Source: a virus
Length of the DNA stretch: 45,720 bases
Reading direction: 5' to 3' (one strand)
IMG/VR virus record: IMGVR_UViG_3300028883_000016
Span: 1 to 45,720 of that record
In this document: in pieces, positions 30,310 to 39,793 of the stretch
Position numbering within the stretch: the first letter of the stretch is position 1
Layout of the letters: every line of letters begins with the position of its first letter
The notes under the pieces: model-generated
Databases searched by the model: none
Told to the model about the DNA's origin: nothing
The model's input: the letters and a program-made list of their open reading frames with translations, nothing else
Made by a program: the position numbers and the translations under genes

Positions 30310-31270
30310 AATGGAAGACGCAAGAGATACGTATAAGCCGTTCACGTATCCGTGGGCGCACGAGGCTTGGCAGGTGCACGAAGACCTGCACTGGTCTCCT
30401 AGTGAAATGAAACTTGATCGTGACCTGCGTAATTGGCAGCGCGATCTATCCTTTGAAGATAGAAACTTAATCCACCAAATTCTACGTGTATTTACACAGT
30501 CGGACATGGAAGTTTCTGGAAACTACGCAGACAAATTTCTGGAGATGTACAAGAACCCAGAGCTTCAGCGTTTGTTCCTTAGTTTTGGTGCTAGAGAGGG
30601 CACGCACACAGTTGCTTACGCCCTGTTCAATGACACGCTTAACCTGCCGGACAGTGACTGGTACGCCTTTAAAGAGTATGAGGAGATGGCGGATAAGATC
30701 GGCTTCCTTCGAGTAGCTGATGTATCCACTGATAGTGGCAAGGCAATCGCCCATGCACACTCAGCTTTCGCAGAAGGCATCAACTTGTTCGCGGCCTTCG
30801 TTATGCTGCTGCAATTCCAGCGTCGTGGTCTAATGCCCGGTATGTGTGAAGCAGTACGATGGTCGATGAAAGATGAAACAGTACACTTCATGGCACAAAT
30901 TACTGCGTTCAGAACCAAATGTGAAGAATGCCCAGAGATCGTCACGGACGAGTTTAAGAAAGAGATCTATGACTTGGCACGAAAAGCTGTTAGCTTGGAG
31001 GAGAAGTTTATTGATCTGGCGTATGAAATGGGCCCGTCTGGTGACACAACTGCGGACGACACCAAACAATATATTCGTTTTATTGCTAATCGTCGCCTGC
31101 TACAGCTTGGTTTTAAGCCTGTATGGGATATCGAGTCCAACCCCTACCCTTGGGTTGAGGACTTGGTAAGCGCTGAAGTCATTGAGAATTTCTTTGAGAC
31201 GCGAGTAACTGAGTATTCTAAAGCTGGTATGACAGGCAGTTGGGAGGTAGACGTATGGGGCAATGTGTAG
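30302..31270 (+). CDS. nrdB: ribonucleotide reductase, class Ia beta subunit
   Basis: 322 aa. Ferritin-like radical subunit. The di-iron ligands are visible: Asp68, Glu99, His102, Glu158, Glu192 and His195, with the radical Tyr106 four residues after His102 as in E. coli (REGTHTVAY, DETVH). Complete and of normal length for phage enzymes. The C-terminal tail GSWEVDVWGNV should bind NrdA. ATG overlaps the preceding stop; its 3' end overlaps thyX. Confidence 0.95.
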   Translation: MPRMEDARDTYKPFTYPWAHEAWQVHEDLHWSPSEMKLDRDLRNWQRDLSFEDRNLIHQILRVFTQSDMEVSGNYADKFLEMYKNPELQRLFLSFGAREGTHTVAYALFNDTLNLPDSDWYAFKEYEEMADKIGFLRVADVSTDSGKAIAHAHSAFAEGINLFAAFVMLLQFQRRGLMPGMCEAVRWSMKDETVHFMAQITAFRTKCEECPEIVTDEFKKEIYDLARKAVSLEEKFIDLAYEMGPSGDTTADDTKQYIRFIANRRLLQLGFKPVWDIESNPYPWVEDLVSAEVIENFFETRVTEYSKAGMTGSWEVDVWGNV

Positions 31271-32208
31271 AGGATCATGTTGGTATGATAACTGCTAAGG
31301 TGGTGGCGCATAGCGCCTCCCCTTACGGCGATGATATAGGTGATTTAATAACCTTTGAACTGGAGTATCCGAGATACATACACGCAGAGCTACTAACACA
31401 CAGGTACTTCTCAAAGAATAGCTCGTCATCGCGTGCTATACCAAGTGCTATGCTTATCGGTATGGTGCTTGACGCACCAGCAAGACCATTGTATTATGCG
31501 TACAACAAGGCAGGTATGCAGGCAGGCAGCCGTATGACTGGTTGGCGTAGGAAGTTTGCTGAGGTTGCATGGAGCGTAGGCGCGCATTGTGCAGCCGGTG
31601 TTGCATACGCTCTAAATAAACTTGGCGTTCATAAACAGTGGGCCAATCGTGGGCTAGAGCCATACCAGATGATGAAGGTAGTACTTACTTCTAGTGAGTG
31701 GAACAACTTCTTCCATCTTAGAAATCATAAGGATGCCCAGCCTGAGATCCGAGCACTAGCTCGTGTAATGCTTAACGCAATGCAGCACTCGACAGCAGTA
31801 AAACTTGGAGAGGGAGACTATCATCTACCTTACCTACAGACTGTTGTGACAGGAGATCAACCAGCTCGATACTTTACTTATAAAGGAGTAGAGCTTTCTA
31901 TAAACACAGCGTTAAAAGTGTCTGCATCATGCTGTGCGCAAGTATCATACCGTGTACTAGACGATGGCATAGACAAAGCTAACAGAATCTACGACAGATT
32001 AGTAGAGTCTACACCAGTACATGCCAGCCCATTTGAGCACCAAGCGCACCCACTAAAACCACTGAGTACTGATGCAGAAGCAGCAGACCCAGCACTGTGG
32101 CCCGCAGGTGCGACGCACATGGATCGCTATGGAGATTTGTGGTCTGGTAACTTTAGAGGCTGGGGGCAACACCGTCAGTATATAAACAACAATGTTGTTA
32201 GGGGGTGA
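31255..32208 (+). CDS. thyX: flavin-dependent thymidylate synthase
   Basis: 317 aa. Makes dTMP from dUMP with FAD and folate. The signature THRYFSKNSSSSR (residues 48-60) is the ThyX motif (RHRxxSxNExSxR in many members), preceded by FELEYPRYIHAE. GGGAGGT precedes ATG 31255 by 6 nt, so I prefer it, although many homologs begin at the position of MITAKV, ATG 31285. It overlaps nrdB. Length (~290-320) is that of phage ThyX. Works with the reductase to supply DNA precursors. Confidence 0.93.
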   Translation: MGQCVEDHVGMITAKVVAHSASPYGDDIGDLITFELEYPRYIHAELLTHRYFSKNSSSSRAIPSAMLIGMVLDAPARPLYYAYNKAGMQAGSRMTGWRRKFAEVAWSVGAHCAAGVAYALNKLGVHKQWANRGLEPYQMMKVVLTSSEWNNFFHLRNHKDAQPEIRALARVMLNAMQHSTAVKLGEGDYHLPYLQTVVTGDQPARYFTYKGVELSINTALKVSASCCAQVSYRVLDDGIDKANRIYDRLVESTPVHASPFEHQAHPLKPLSTDAEAADPALWPAGATHMDRYGDLWSGNFRGWGQHRQYINNNVVRG

Positions 32209-32211
32209 GGG

Positions 32212-32502
32212 GTGTTTGCGGTAGAATCTAAAAACAGTACTATGCATGTACCAATGAACAGATACCAACGAACGATCATGAATAAAAATGGATCTCTAGT
32301 TGTTGATGTGTATGATGTTCTGGCCGCTTGGGAGGTAACTAACCCGGCTCTGGCGCATCTAATTAAGAAGGCGCTGCAGCCCGGACAACGCGGGCATAAG
32401 GATACATTACAAGACTACACAGATATTATTGACAGCGCACATCGAGCTAAAGATGTTTATGAGGCGCGTGCCTGCATACTGGACACACCGGAGGTTACTT
32501 AA
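32212..32502 (+). CDS. small hypothetical phage protein
   Basis: 96 aa. A VDVYDVLAAWEVTNPALAHL block and KKALQPGQRGHKDTLQDYTDI are typical of a short protein found in many phages near nucleotide genes, as I recall, but no function is established. GTG 32212 follows a G-rich site AGGGGGTGAGG; ATG 32242 is an alternative. It is cytoplasmic. Confidence 0.6.
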   Translation: MFAVESKNSTMHVPMNRYQRTIMNKNGSLVVDVYDVLAAWEVTNPALAHLIKKALQPGQRGHKDTLQDYTDIIDSAHRAKDVYEARACILDTPEVT

Positions 32503-32504
32503 TA

Positions 32505-32966
32505 ATGACTCTTGATCCAATGCACTCAAAGTACTTTAGTACAAAAGAGCTTGTAGATGAGACTACCTACTCTAGGTATGGAGAGGCAGCTCGCATGTTT
32601 ATTGACGAGGGACTGCTTGCTTTGATTAATGTGGTTCGTTCACGTAATGGACGTATGCTAATTAATAACTGGCACACAGGAGGTAAACGTAACTGGCAAG
32701 GTCTACGCACAGCTGAGTACTACGATGGTGGTAAGCCAGCATATTCCCAGCACATCTTCGGAAGAGCTGTCGATATGCACCCGCTAGATAGCACTGTTGA
32801 CGAGGTCAGAAAGGACATTATTGATAACTGGGAAGAGATCTTAGAGGCGGCTGGGTACAACAGCAAAGGCGTAAAGCCACGAGGGTTTGTGATTGAGGAG
32901 GACGTTAGCTGGATTCACTTGGATACACGGCCAGCTGTTTCAGGATTGGAGACATTTAAACCATGA
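32505..32966 (+). CDS. endolysin, peptidase M15-like (L,D- or D,D-peptidase)
   Basis: 153 aa. Zinc ligands of the M15 fold: SQHIFGRAVD (residues 81-90; His83, Asp90) and WIHLD (136-140; His138). The N-terminal ~80 residues lack a signal or TM, so it needs a holin. It would cut the stem peptide of Gram-negative peptidoglycan. It lies at the end of the rightward early/middle block, not in the late block. Confidence 0.85.
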   Translation: MTLDPMHSKYFSTKELVDETTYSRYGEAARMFIDEGLLALINVVRSRNGRMLINNWHTGGKRNWQGLRTAEYYDGGKPAYSQHIFGRAVDMHPLDSTVDEVRKDIIDNWEEILEAAGYNSKGVKPRGFVIEEDVSWIHLDTRPAVSGLETFKP

Positions 32967-33031
32967 TGTGGGTAGTGTACGTACTAATAGTTTTGTTTGG
33001 TGTATCACTTCTTTATTCCGTTCTTAAATAG
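32963..33031 (+). CDS. 22-aa membrane peptide overlapping endolysin
   Basis: 22 aa (MMWVVYVLIVLFGVSLLYSV then LK): one hydrophobic helix and a basic end. Its ATG overlaps the endolysin stop (ATGA) and it ends 5 nt before the terminator. Coupling, composition and position after the endolysin suggest a tiny lysis or membrane peptide; length makes proof from sequence impossible. Confidence 0.45.
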   Translation: MMWVVYVLIVLFGVSLLYSVLK

Positions 33032-33035
33032 CAGG

Positions 33036-33071
33036 CACAAAAATGGGGAGCACTAGGCTCCCCTTTCTTTT
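33036..33071. terminator. bidirectional terminator between converging blocks
   Basis: GGGGAGC-ACTAG-GCTCCCC (33045-33063) is followed by TTTCTTTT on the plus strand and by ATTTTTG on the minus strand. It separates the rightward unit ending at 33031 from the leftward unit ending at 33070. Confidence 0.9.
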
Positions 33072-33240
33072 ACTTAGTTGCCTCGTCAAAGGCTTCGTAC
33101 AGTTCGTCATCTACTTTAGTCTTTGTAGACTTAACAAGATTCTTCAAGATAATCTTGGTAACTGCAATTACGAATTTTTCTGTAGCCAGTTTAACTAGCA
33201 TACCGCCAAGGATTTTTGCAATCATATTTATGATCCCCAT
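33070..33240 (-). CDS. small amphipathic protein, last late gene
   Basis: 56 aa. Hydrophobic/amphipathic N-terminal two thirds (IAKILGGMLVKLATEKFVIAV) and an acidic tail (VDDELYEAFDEATK). Similar small proteins occur near lysis or tail genes in many podophages. Start ATG 33240 overlaps the end of the coiled-coil gene by 13 nt. Its stop coincides with the T tract of the bidirectional terminator. Confidence 0.6.
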   Translation of the reverse strand: MGIINMIAKILGGMLVKLATEKFVIAVTKIILKNLVKSTKTKVDDELYEAFDEATK

Positions 33241-33464
33241 TTAGCAAAGAATTTAAGAAAGCTGTCCCAGTTCAACCCTACCATAGCAAGTATCCCCACC
33301 AGACCGGCACGTAATACAAGCCAAATGGCTCTGTATATACTAAGATCCGCCTCCAATTTATCTATCTTGTTTAGAACTTTTTCGTTCTGCTCCTTCATTT
33401 CCCCCACGCTGCTTTCCAGCGCCTCAACCTTCCCTGTCAAGTATCCCAAACGCTCATCATCCAT
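33228..33464 (-). CDS. coiled-coil membrane protein, XhlA/holin-like
   Basis: 78 aa. Residues 1-42 form a heptad coiled coil (VEALESSVGEMKEQNEKVL), followed by one TM segment (~44-66; AIWLVLRAGLVGILAMVGL) and a short basic end. This form is seen in XhlA-type hemolysin/holin proteins and in small tail-associated membrane proteins. Being late and next to the end of the virion block, a holin role with the endolysin at 32505 is plausible. ATG overlaps the preceding stop. Confidence 0.65.
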   Translation of the reverse strand: MDDERLGYLTGKVEALESSVGEMKEQNEKVLNKIDKLEADLSIYRAIWLVLRAGLVGILAMVGLNWDSFLKFFAKWGS

Positions 33465-35110
33465 TATCTTCCAGCCCCCACTCCAAATTTAGTATCGAAT
33501 ACGCTCTGCATGTACTGTGCTGGGCTATCATACTTCCCTTCCCACAGTTGAGGATACTCTTTAATGACTCGATAAGCGTCCATTAACGCCTGTCTAGCCT
33601 GTGGAGTAACACCTTTCCCACCGAAGATCACTTCAGGCACACCACTAAGGTTGCCTACCTGTCTTGTATCCTCATCTAGCATATCCATTGGAGTGGAGAT
33701 GGTTAACGTCTGCCCGATGTTAGTCCTCCCACTGTACATGGAATCGCTAACCGCCCAGAACATCGCCCCCTCAATAGAATTTTCAACATCAGATAGCTGC
33801 AGATCGCCATTAGCAACGGCTGTCTTGAACTTAGGAGAAGTCCAGCTGACAATAGTACTTGGTGCAGATGCAAAAACCTTGTACATACCGTCGCTGTTAT
33901 CGCCATCTGATATGGACTTAGCCACGTCATACCCACGCGCGGAGTTGAGCATAACACCAACAGCTGCAGCCTCTTGGTTTGACATAGGGGTCGTATCGTT
34001 TTCCCCACCAGTTAGCTTATCAAAGCCCTTAACAAACCAGTCACCGAACATGTCTGGGTTGGATCTAAGCTCCTTCATAGACACAGCCATGATAGGATCG
34101 TTCTTGACTGCTGTGAGCAGGGCGCTCTTGCCTTGAGGCATGTTGCGCAGCTCGATTAGGACGGATTCAAATGTGGTATCGCCAAGGATCTCTCTCAGTC
34201 TAAGAGCACTACCATAGTTCTCCTGCAAATAAATGTCTGCCTGATCTCCCATAATCTCAGACGTGTTCTTATAGAACTGATACTGAGATCTGTCTTGAGC
34301 AATAGCATCGACCCTACGAATCATTGCTTCCATCTGGTCGTCAAACTCCTGCATTGATCTGGTGTCCACACCACCACCAGTCTCACGTAGTAAGTTTTGC
34401 TTTAACTGTGTTGCATAGGCTCTAGTCCTGACTCGAATATCACCAACCTGCGTCGGTGTAAGTTCGCCGCCCGCCTCGTAAACACGAGACACTTCAAGTG
34501 TGATAGCGTCAGTGAAGTCAGCTGCATACACAGCACCAGACTGAGTGAACTCTGCACCAGTGTTCTCCCGCTCTGCCATCTTAAGCGCCAGCTCGTCTTT
34601 TCTCAAAGCTCTACGAGTCTGGTTAGCAATGATGCCACGAGCACTAGACTCAGGCACGTTAAGCTGCTGAGATAGCATGGCAACATCTTTCTGGTACTGA
34701 TCAGCCGCCAGTTCCTGCGGTGATTTCTGTTGTGCAAATTCACCAACATTAAGACCAGTAACAGTATTGAAATGTTTAGCAAGCTCAGGAGCTAGCGCTG
34801 GAGCAGCGTCAGCAAAATCCTTGTACAGTCGCGTACCGCGCATCTTATACTGAGTATTAGAGATCTCTCCACGAGCGCGTGCATCCGCCAGCGCGCCAAG
34901 TTTCTGTGCGAAGTCCCCGTTTACTTTATCAACTGCTGCTGTAGCAGTGGCTGCCTGCTCACCAGCAAACGCCTTGAGTCCTGCACCTATAGTATTCGCT
35001 AGATTACTGGCAGAATTATCTACTACTTCAGTAACAGGAGTTGCTACTGGTGAGGCGAGAGCGGACACTTGTCCGCCCCCTATTGTTGGAGCAAACATAT
35101 CATTCGCCAT
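33464..35110 (-). CDS. putative internal virion protein (gp15-like position)
   Basis: 548 aa, helical, Ala/Gln/Glu-rich (AANTIGAGLKAFAGEQAATA is similar in tone to ejection proteins). No recognised catalytic domain. It follows the 1410-aa protein with a short overlap, in the same order as the ejected core proteins gp14-gp15-gp16 of T7-like phages though with order differing. It likely forms part of the ejectosome in the capsid core. Assignment is by size, order and composition. Confidence 0.6.
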   Translation of the reverse strand: MANDMFAPTIGGGQVSALASPVATPVTEVVDNSASNLANTIGAGLKAFAGEQAATATAAVDKVNGDFAQKLGALADARARGEISNTQYKMRGTRLYKDFADAAPALAPELAKHFNTVTGLNVGEFAQQKSPQELAADQYQKDVAMLSQQLNVPESSARGIIANQTRRALRKDELALKMAERENTGAEFTQSGAVYAADFTDAITLEVSRVYEAGGELTPTQVGDIRVRTRAYATQLKQNLLRETGGGVDTRSMQEFDDQMEAMIRRVDAIAQDRSQYQFYKNTSEIMGDQADIYLQENYGSALRLREILGDTTFESVLIELRNMPQGKSALLTAVKNDPIMAVSMKELRSNPDMFGDWFVKGFDKLTGGENDTTPMSNQEAAAVGVMLNSARGYDVAKSISDGDNSDGMYKVFASAPSTIVSWTSPKFKTAVANGDLQLSDVENSIEGAMFWAVSDSMYSGRTNIGQTLTISTPMDMLDEDTRQVGNLSGVPEVIFGGKGVTPQARQALMDAYRVIKEYPQLWEGKYDSPAQYMQSVFDTKFGVGAGR

Positions 35111-38100
35111 TTACTAGCTCCTCGTGTTTAGATTTTAGCAGGATGTTGAACTCAACACTTGCTTTATCGAAGTCCTTGCCAATACTTGATAGTGCCTCAC
35201 GGATAAGACGATCCTCTTTTGACTTAGGATTAGTCAATCGTTCTCTGAACTTCTTGAGCATATCTCGTCTCTGAATAGGATCTTTCACACCGCTCATTAT
35301 AGTACCTATAGCCATCTGATAATCAATGGCGGCATCAGAGCCGTCCAAAGAAAGTCTTAGCATCTGGTGGTACATCTTAATAGCACGCTCAAGCACCAAG
35401 TCAGGCACCTGCTTCTGGAACTTAGCACGACCTTTGAGATCTAAACTAAGATCAAACATATCAGACATGTCCTGAGATTGTAGACCCAACGCCTGCGACG
35501 TTACATCCCACACATCTGGATCTGCCTGCATTAAAGGTACACCTTTACTTGTGAAGAACATCTTAGAGTTCTGAAGATCGTAAGCCTTCATGAGGTTACG
35601 GGTTGACGCAGGAAGCTCCGCCCAGCTCTGGGCAATTACTGCTGCGACTCTTGGGATAACCTCTGCTGCTTCTAACTCATCAGCGTAGAATGCTGAGCTA
35701 ACTGCCTGCATAGACTGTTTGGCAGCTGTCACTGTTCTGTCTACTGTGGTGCCAAACGGCCCCATAAGATTAACTGCGTTAACGTCAGTAGTTGCTGCAT
35801 CAATGATTGTTTCTAAGAAACCACCAGACAATGCAACACGGTCAGTGACCACTGTGTCCATGTCCATGTAAGAGTTAACTAACCAAGCCATAGCACCACG
35901 CTTAGCCAGCGTGAGCTGCTCGGCAGTAACATCCTCAAAGTCTAGGAACACATCAAGAACTCTATCAGCCATGATGTCAAGTACTGGTACACCAGCGAAA
36001 CCGAACAACGTCATCTGCCCAGTCAGGAGTCTACTCTTCTCAGCTACAGACAGCTCTTTGCCCATCAACGCCTCGAAGAACTTAGTGTTGATCTGCTGGA
36101 ACTGTGTAACTACGCCTGAGAACCCTTTCTGGAAATCAGCGCGGTTAGCACGGGACATGTGCAGACGGTATGTTTCAGCACGTGACACCATCTCTTTTAG
36201 ATTAACATCTGATACCTTGCCCTTAGACAACTTAGAGTATGCGGTAGCGAAACTAACTCGCATGTTTGCCAACTCGCCCATATCAAAGAATACGTTACGA
36301 GTGTTCCAAGCTCTCTGTAGCATGGAGGCATCATAGGGGTTTCCGTCCATCATAGACCCTAAGTCTGGGTTTGCAAAGCGCACTGAGTCGTAGTACCCTG
36401 TTCGACGCCACGCTGTGTGGGCCTCTCTGATATCAGGTACAATCTTCTCAAGAGCTTTAACAGCACCCTCGTATGCCTTTGGATTCTTGATGTTATCTAA
36501 CAGACCGAATGCTATTGCACGCGGCATACCTTTAGCGGCGTTGATAGGATCAACTGTCAGTGCTGCGGTAATACCCATCAGCTGTACTGGGAACTGCGCG
36601 AAACTCCACATACCCAAGTTCATGTTAAAGCTTGCAGCTTTCATGGCGTCGGTAGGAGCCGAGTGGTTCATGCGGTACAGATATTTGGACAGTGGTTTAA
36701 GGAATGCTGGTGCCTTGGCATCCATCCATTTGCCCATATCCACTAACTTACTTTGCATTGACTGCTCTGTCTCTGTAGGAATACGGGACAGTGCATTGAT
36801 CTGATCATGTGCCTTGAGTAATTTGTTACGTCTGCCAGAAGGTATGTTTCTGTGAGACTTGATTACAGCCCTTGCGTCCTGGAATGTTACACCAGATGAT
36901 GTACCAATGAACTCCTGCGCCTCGTTCATCCAGCGACGCTGCAATGAAGACCTTAGTTGGTTAATAGGATAACGAGTTGACAGTGTACGGTAGTACCTCT
37001 GAAGGGCTTTGATAGGATCTGTGTCCATCTCTGCACCCTCAAGGCCGAACTTCAGCTGCTCCTGTTTACGAGGAGATCTGAACAACCCACCGTTCATTCT
37101 GATAACATCGCCATCGCCACCACTAGAGGTGGTCAGTTCTCTATCGAACAGTACTTGTGCTTTTACATTGTCCTTTTTGGACAGCCACGCGCTGAACTTA
37201 TCAGCATCCGCTTTGTTATCGAAGTAGCGCACAGTGTCAAGCTGCTCAACAGACTTACCGTCAAGGTTTACCCTGCGTGGAACTTTAACGAACCAGTATG
37301 CGTTGTCATACACACGTGGAATATATCCGGGAACTTTATTAAGAACCAGATTGTCCAGTGGTTTGATAGCATCAGGCCCAACGACAGCAAAGCGTGTTCC
37401 TGTAGATCCTGCGTTCCAGTGGGTGTCATCAATAACACGAGTAAGTTTATATCCTCGTGAATATAGATCATCAAGCATAGCAGGAGACACATCATCTAGT
37501 ACTTTAGGCACTCCTTTAGGAGCGTCAGGGAACCATACGTGTGTGTTGCTAGAGGCTCTGTAACCTTTTAGTGCATCTTCTGATGCTTCATATACTTTAC
37601 TGTATCCTGTCTGTCTGCCTATAGAAATAGATTTGGCGTTCTGTAGATCAAGCTCTTCACGTTTCAGCTTGTTCATGACGTTGAACATATTGTCAGCTAC
37701 ACTACGCAGTTTGACATACGCGCCATACTCTCGTTCTGTAAGTCTAATACCATCTACACCAGCACCCATCAACTGATCACGTGGATACTCTCCGACACCA
37801 TTACCCTTGTTCAGGATTCTGGATACTCTTGAGTATTCTTCAGTGGTAAGTTTGTCAGTTGCCAGTCTAAGAGAGTCATCAAACAGTCGAGACATCTTAG
37901 CAGAAGCACCAAGTGCGCGCTCTGCTGGCTGAACTAGAAGACGCTTATCCTTGCCAAGCGCCACGTTAGGTGACGCCACAAAGCTAAATGCCTGTGACCC
38001 TGTACCAGCGGACGGCTGCAAGAAGCCACCAGTAACATCATCAAGTACGTATGATACTGTCTTTGTAAGTTCAACAGGAGTAGCTGTTGGTGTAACAGGA

Positions 38101-39332
38101 TCAATAAATTTGTAAGAGAACGTAACTCCGTCCTCAGTTATTTCAAGAGGTGTGATGTTTGACACACCCGGAGTCTCAGCTAGGCGCTCTTGTGCACGTA
38201 CGAATGCAGCATCCATCTCATCTGGAGTTAGATGTACACCCTCTCGTAGCACTCTCTCGGCCTCGTCGGCCATGTCATCGAGCGCTCTAAGCTCCTCGTT
38301 AAGTCTCCAAGCTGCATCATCTACTGAGCCAGCGGCCACAGTGTCGGACATGTTAACTGGTACTGTAGACATAGCAGCGTCAACGCGAGACATACCTACT
38401 ACATCAGCGCCCTCTTGTGTGCGCACAGCAATATCAACAGCCTCAGCTGCAGCTCCTGTGTCTTGCTGAGCCATAGTACGTACTGGGTTAACTCGCTTAG
38501 CAACTTTAAGAAGACCGCTGCCGATTGTGGCAAGATCTATACCGATGAACAGTTTCTCAAAAGTCTCGTAGTCGAGGGATCTTTGGATGCCAGTTGCCTT
38601 TCTCAGCATGTCAATCTGCTGAGTTAAGTTATCATCCTCAACATCTCTTGCCACTTCCTGCATTCTTGCGAATACTTGAAGCTTCTGCTTTGCTGACAGC
38701 TCGTTGAATCTATCTGCGAAGGCGTACATGTCAGATGCAGATTTAAACCAATCACCTACACTAACACCATCAGCACCACGCATTTGAGAAACGAAAGCCG
38801 CAGTGTTATAAGACTCATCAGGCCAAGCCACCATTCCAAGTAGGTCTAATGCAGAATCACCAACGCTCTGTGCGTCAGCCATAGTTGCAAGAGTTCTACG
38901 AATATAATGATCTACCGCCAGATTCTCAAGCTCCTCGTCACTCAGATTTTCAGAGTTGCCCAGCTTGTACTTAACATAAACCAAGTCAGCACCCATCGGG
39001 GTGTTGATTAGCTCATTACCTTCCTGTAACATGTCAATTGCGATGCCTGTAAGCTCTTGTGCTTCATCAGGCTGTGATCTGACACCCGCCTCTAGTGCCA
39101 TGGCAGTTGACTGGCGCTCCAGTAGTGTTCCCTCTTGTACGGCAGATTGCGCTGCCGCTGCACTGCCAGCCAAGTATGCTTCATTGTAAGCAGTGAATGG
39201 ATCGTCGCCGGATGACACGGCGGCTGCTGCGTCCCGCAGCGCCATTTCTTTGTCTTGGTTATCAGTTGTGACATTTCCAGACGAGTCGAACACGTTCTCG
39301 TAATCAATCCCGCCTTGCTCAAATCCGTTCAT
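35100..39332 (-). CDS. large internal virion / ejection protein
   Basis: 1410 aa, the largest gene. Long helical stretches with Ala, Glu and Asp dominate; hydrophobic patches occur near residues ~890-940 (SFAQFPVQLMGITAAL) and ~1120-1140 (FGFAGVPVLDIMA), which could insert into the host membrane during ejection. I see no N-terminal lytic transglycosylase motif such as T7 gp16 has. ATG 39332 (MNGFEQ) follows GAGGTTAAGC and is preferred to ATG 39344, which overlaps the previous stop but lacks a ribosome site. Probable role: DNA ejection channel. Confidence 0.7.
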   Translation of the reverse strand: MNGFEQGGIDYENVFDSSGNVTTDNQDKEMALRDAAAAVSSGDDPFTAYNEAYLAGSAAAAQSAVQEGTLLERQSTAMALEAGVRSQPDEAQELTGIAIDMLQEGNELINTPMGADLVYVKYKLGNSENLSDEELENLAVDHYIRRTLATMADAQSVGDSALDLLGMVAWPDESYNTAAFVSQMRGADGVSVGDWFKSASDMYAFADRFNELSAKQKLQVFARMQEVARDVEDDNLTQQIDMLRKATGIQRSLDYETFEKLFIGIDLATIGSGLLKVAKRVNPVRTMAQQDTGAAAEAVDIAVRTQEGADVVGMSRVDAAMSTVPVNMSDTVAAGSVDDAAWRLNEELRALDDMADEAERVLREGVHLTPDEMDAAFVRAQERLAETPGVSNITPLEITEDGVTFSYKFIDPVTPTATPVELTKTVSYVLDDVTGGFLQPSAGTGSQAFSFVASPNVALGKDKRLLVQPAERALGASAKMSRLFDDSLRLATDKLTTEEYSRVSRILNKGNGVGEYPRDQLMGAGVDGIRLTEREYGAYVKLRSVADNMFNVMNKLKREELDLQNAKSISIGRQTGYSKVYEASEDALKGYRASSNTHVWFPDAPKGVPKVLDDVSPAMLDDLYSRGYKLTRVIDDTHWNAGSTGTRFAVVGPDAIKPLDNLVLNKVPGYIPRVYDNAYWFVKVPRRVNLDGKSVEQLDTVRYFDNKADADKFSAWLSKKDNVKAQVLFDRELTTSSGGDGDVIRMNGGLFRSPRKQEQLKFGLEGAEMDTDPIKALQRYYRTLSTRYPINQLRSSLQRRWMNEAQEFIGTSSGVTFQDARAVIKSHRNIPSGRRNKLLKAHDQINALSRIPTETEQSMQSKLVDMGKWMDAKAPAFLKPLSKYLYRMNHSAPTDAMKAASFNMNLGMWSFAQFPVQLMGITAALTVDPINAAKGMPRAIAFGLLDNIKNPKAYEGAVKALEKIVPDIREAHTAWRRTGYYDSVRFANPDLGSMMDGNPYDASMLQRAWNTRNVFFDMGELANMRVSFATAYSKLSKGKVSDVNLKEMVSRAETYRLHMSRANRADFQKGFSGVVTQFQQINTKFFEALMGKELSVAEKSRLLTGQMTLFGFAGVPVLDIMADRVLDVFLDFEDVTAEQLTLAKRGAMAWLVNSYMDMDTVVTDRVALSGGFLETIIDAATTDVNAVNLMGPFGTTVDRTVTAAKQSMQAVSSAFYADELEAAEVIPRVAAVIAQSWAELPASTRNLMKAYDLQNSKMFFTSKGVPLMQADPDVWDVTSQALGLQSQDMSDMFDLSLDLKGRAKFQKQVPDLVLERAIKMYHQMLRLSLDGSDAAIDYQMAIGTIMSGVKDPIQRRDMLKKFRERLTNPKSKEDRLIREALSSIGKDFDKASVEFNILLKSKHEELVNGE

Positions 39333-39340
39333 GCTTAACC

Positions 39341-39793
39341 TCATCTATTTCTGTAGGCTGCTCCAGCTTGGAATCCCAGACCGCTAAGTGCCGAGTACTG
39401 CCCAGCCCTGTTCTGTGCTCTGATTGCTCTGTTCTGGAATGCAGCGGCATTAGCTAAGCGCTCTGTTGCTATAGTTCCTAGACCAGCAGTCTGATCCAAG
39501 AATGATAAGTTAGATGCCAGCGTAGTTTGTACTGCCTGAGAAGCTGCAACTGCCGAAGATGACGCAGCCACACCACCGCCCTCAGCGGCCTGCTCTACAT
39601 CCGCCTGCTGTACACGACGTTGTCTAATCTCTTCAGTTCTCTGTCTTCTGGCCTGAAGCTCTTGGATTTTTCTTTGAGCCTCCGCCGCCACTTTCTGTTC
39701 TTTATTGGCCCGTTCTTGTTCCCGCGCTGCGCGTCTCTGCTCAGAGTACGAAGCAAGTCCAAGACCGATAGCTACTACTGCTGCAGCTCCCAT
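39341..39793 (-). CDS. internal virion protein, gp14-like
   Basis: 150 aa. Begins with a short hydrophobic segment (AAAVVAIGLGLA), then a coiled coil rich in Arg, Glu and Gln (QRRAAREQERANKEQKVAAE), then an Ala/Ser-rich C-terminal part. This matches the small membrane-active ejection proteins of podoviruses (T7 gp14). The start overlaps the GNAT-like gene by 19 nt. Confidence 0.7.
   Translation of the reverse strand: MGAAAVVAIGLGLASYSEQRRAAREQERANKEQKVAAEAQRKIQELQARRQRTEEIRQRRVQQADVEQAAEGGGVAASSSAVAASQAVQTTLASNLSFLDQTAGLGTIATERLANAAAFQNRAIRAQNRAGQYSALSGLGFQAGAAYRNR

Noticed and set aside
38152-38469. Plus-strand Ser/Ala-rich ORF of 105 codons
   Set aside because: Low-complexity shadow of the 1410-aa minus-strand gene with no ribosome site.
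35100-39332. Lytic transglycosylase domain in the large ejection protein
   Set aside because: No recognisable catalytic Glu-Ser or SLT motif found in the N-terminal part.
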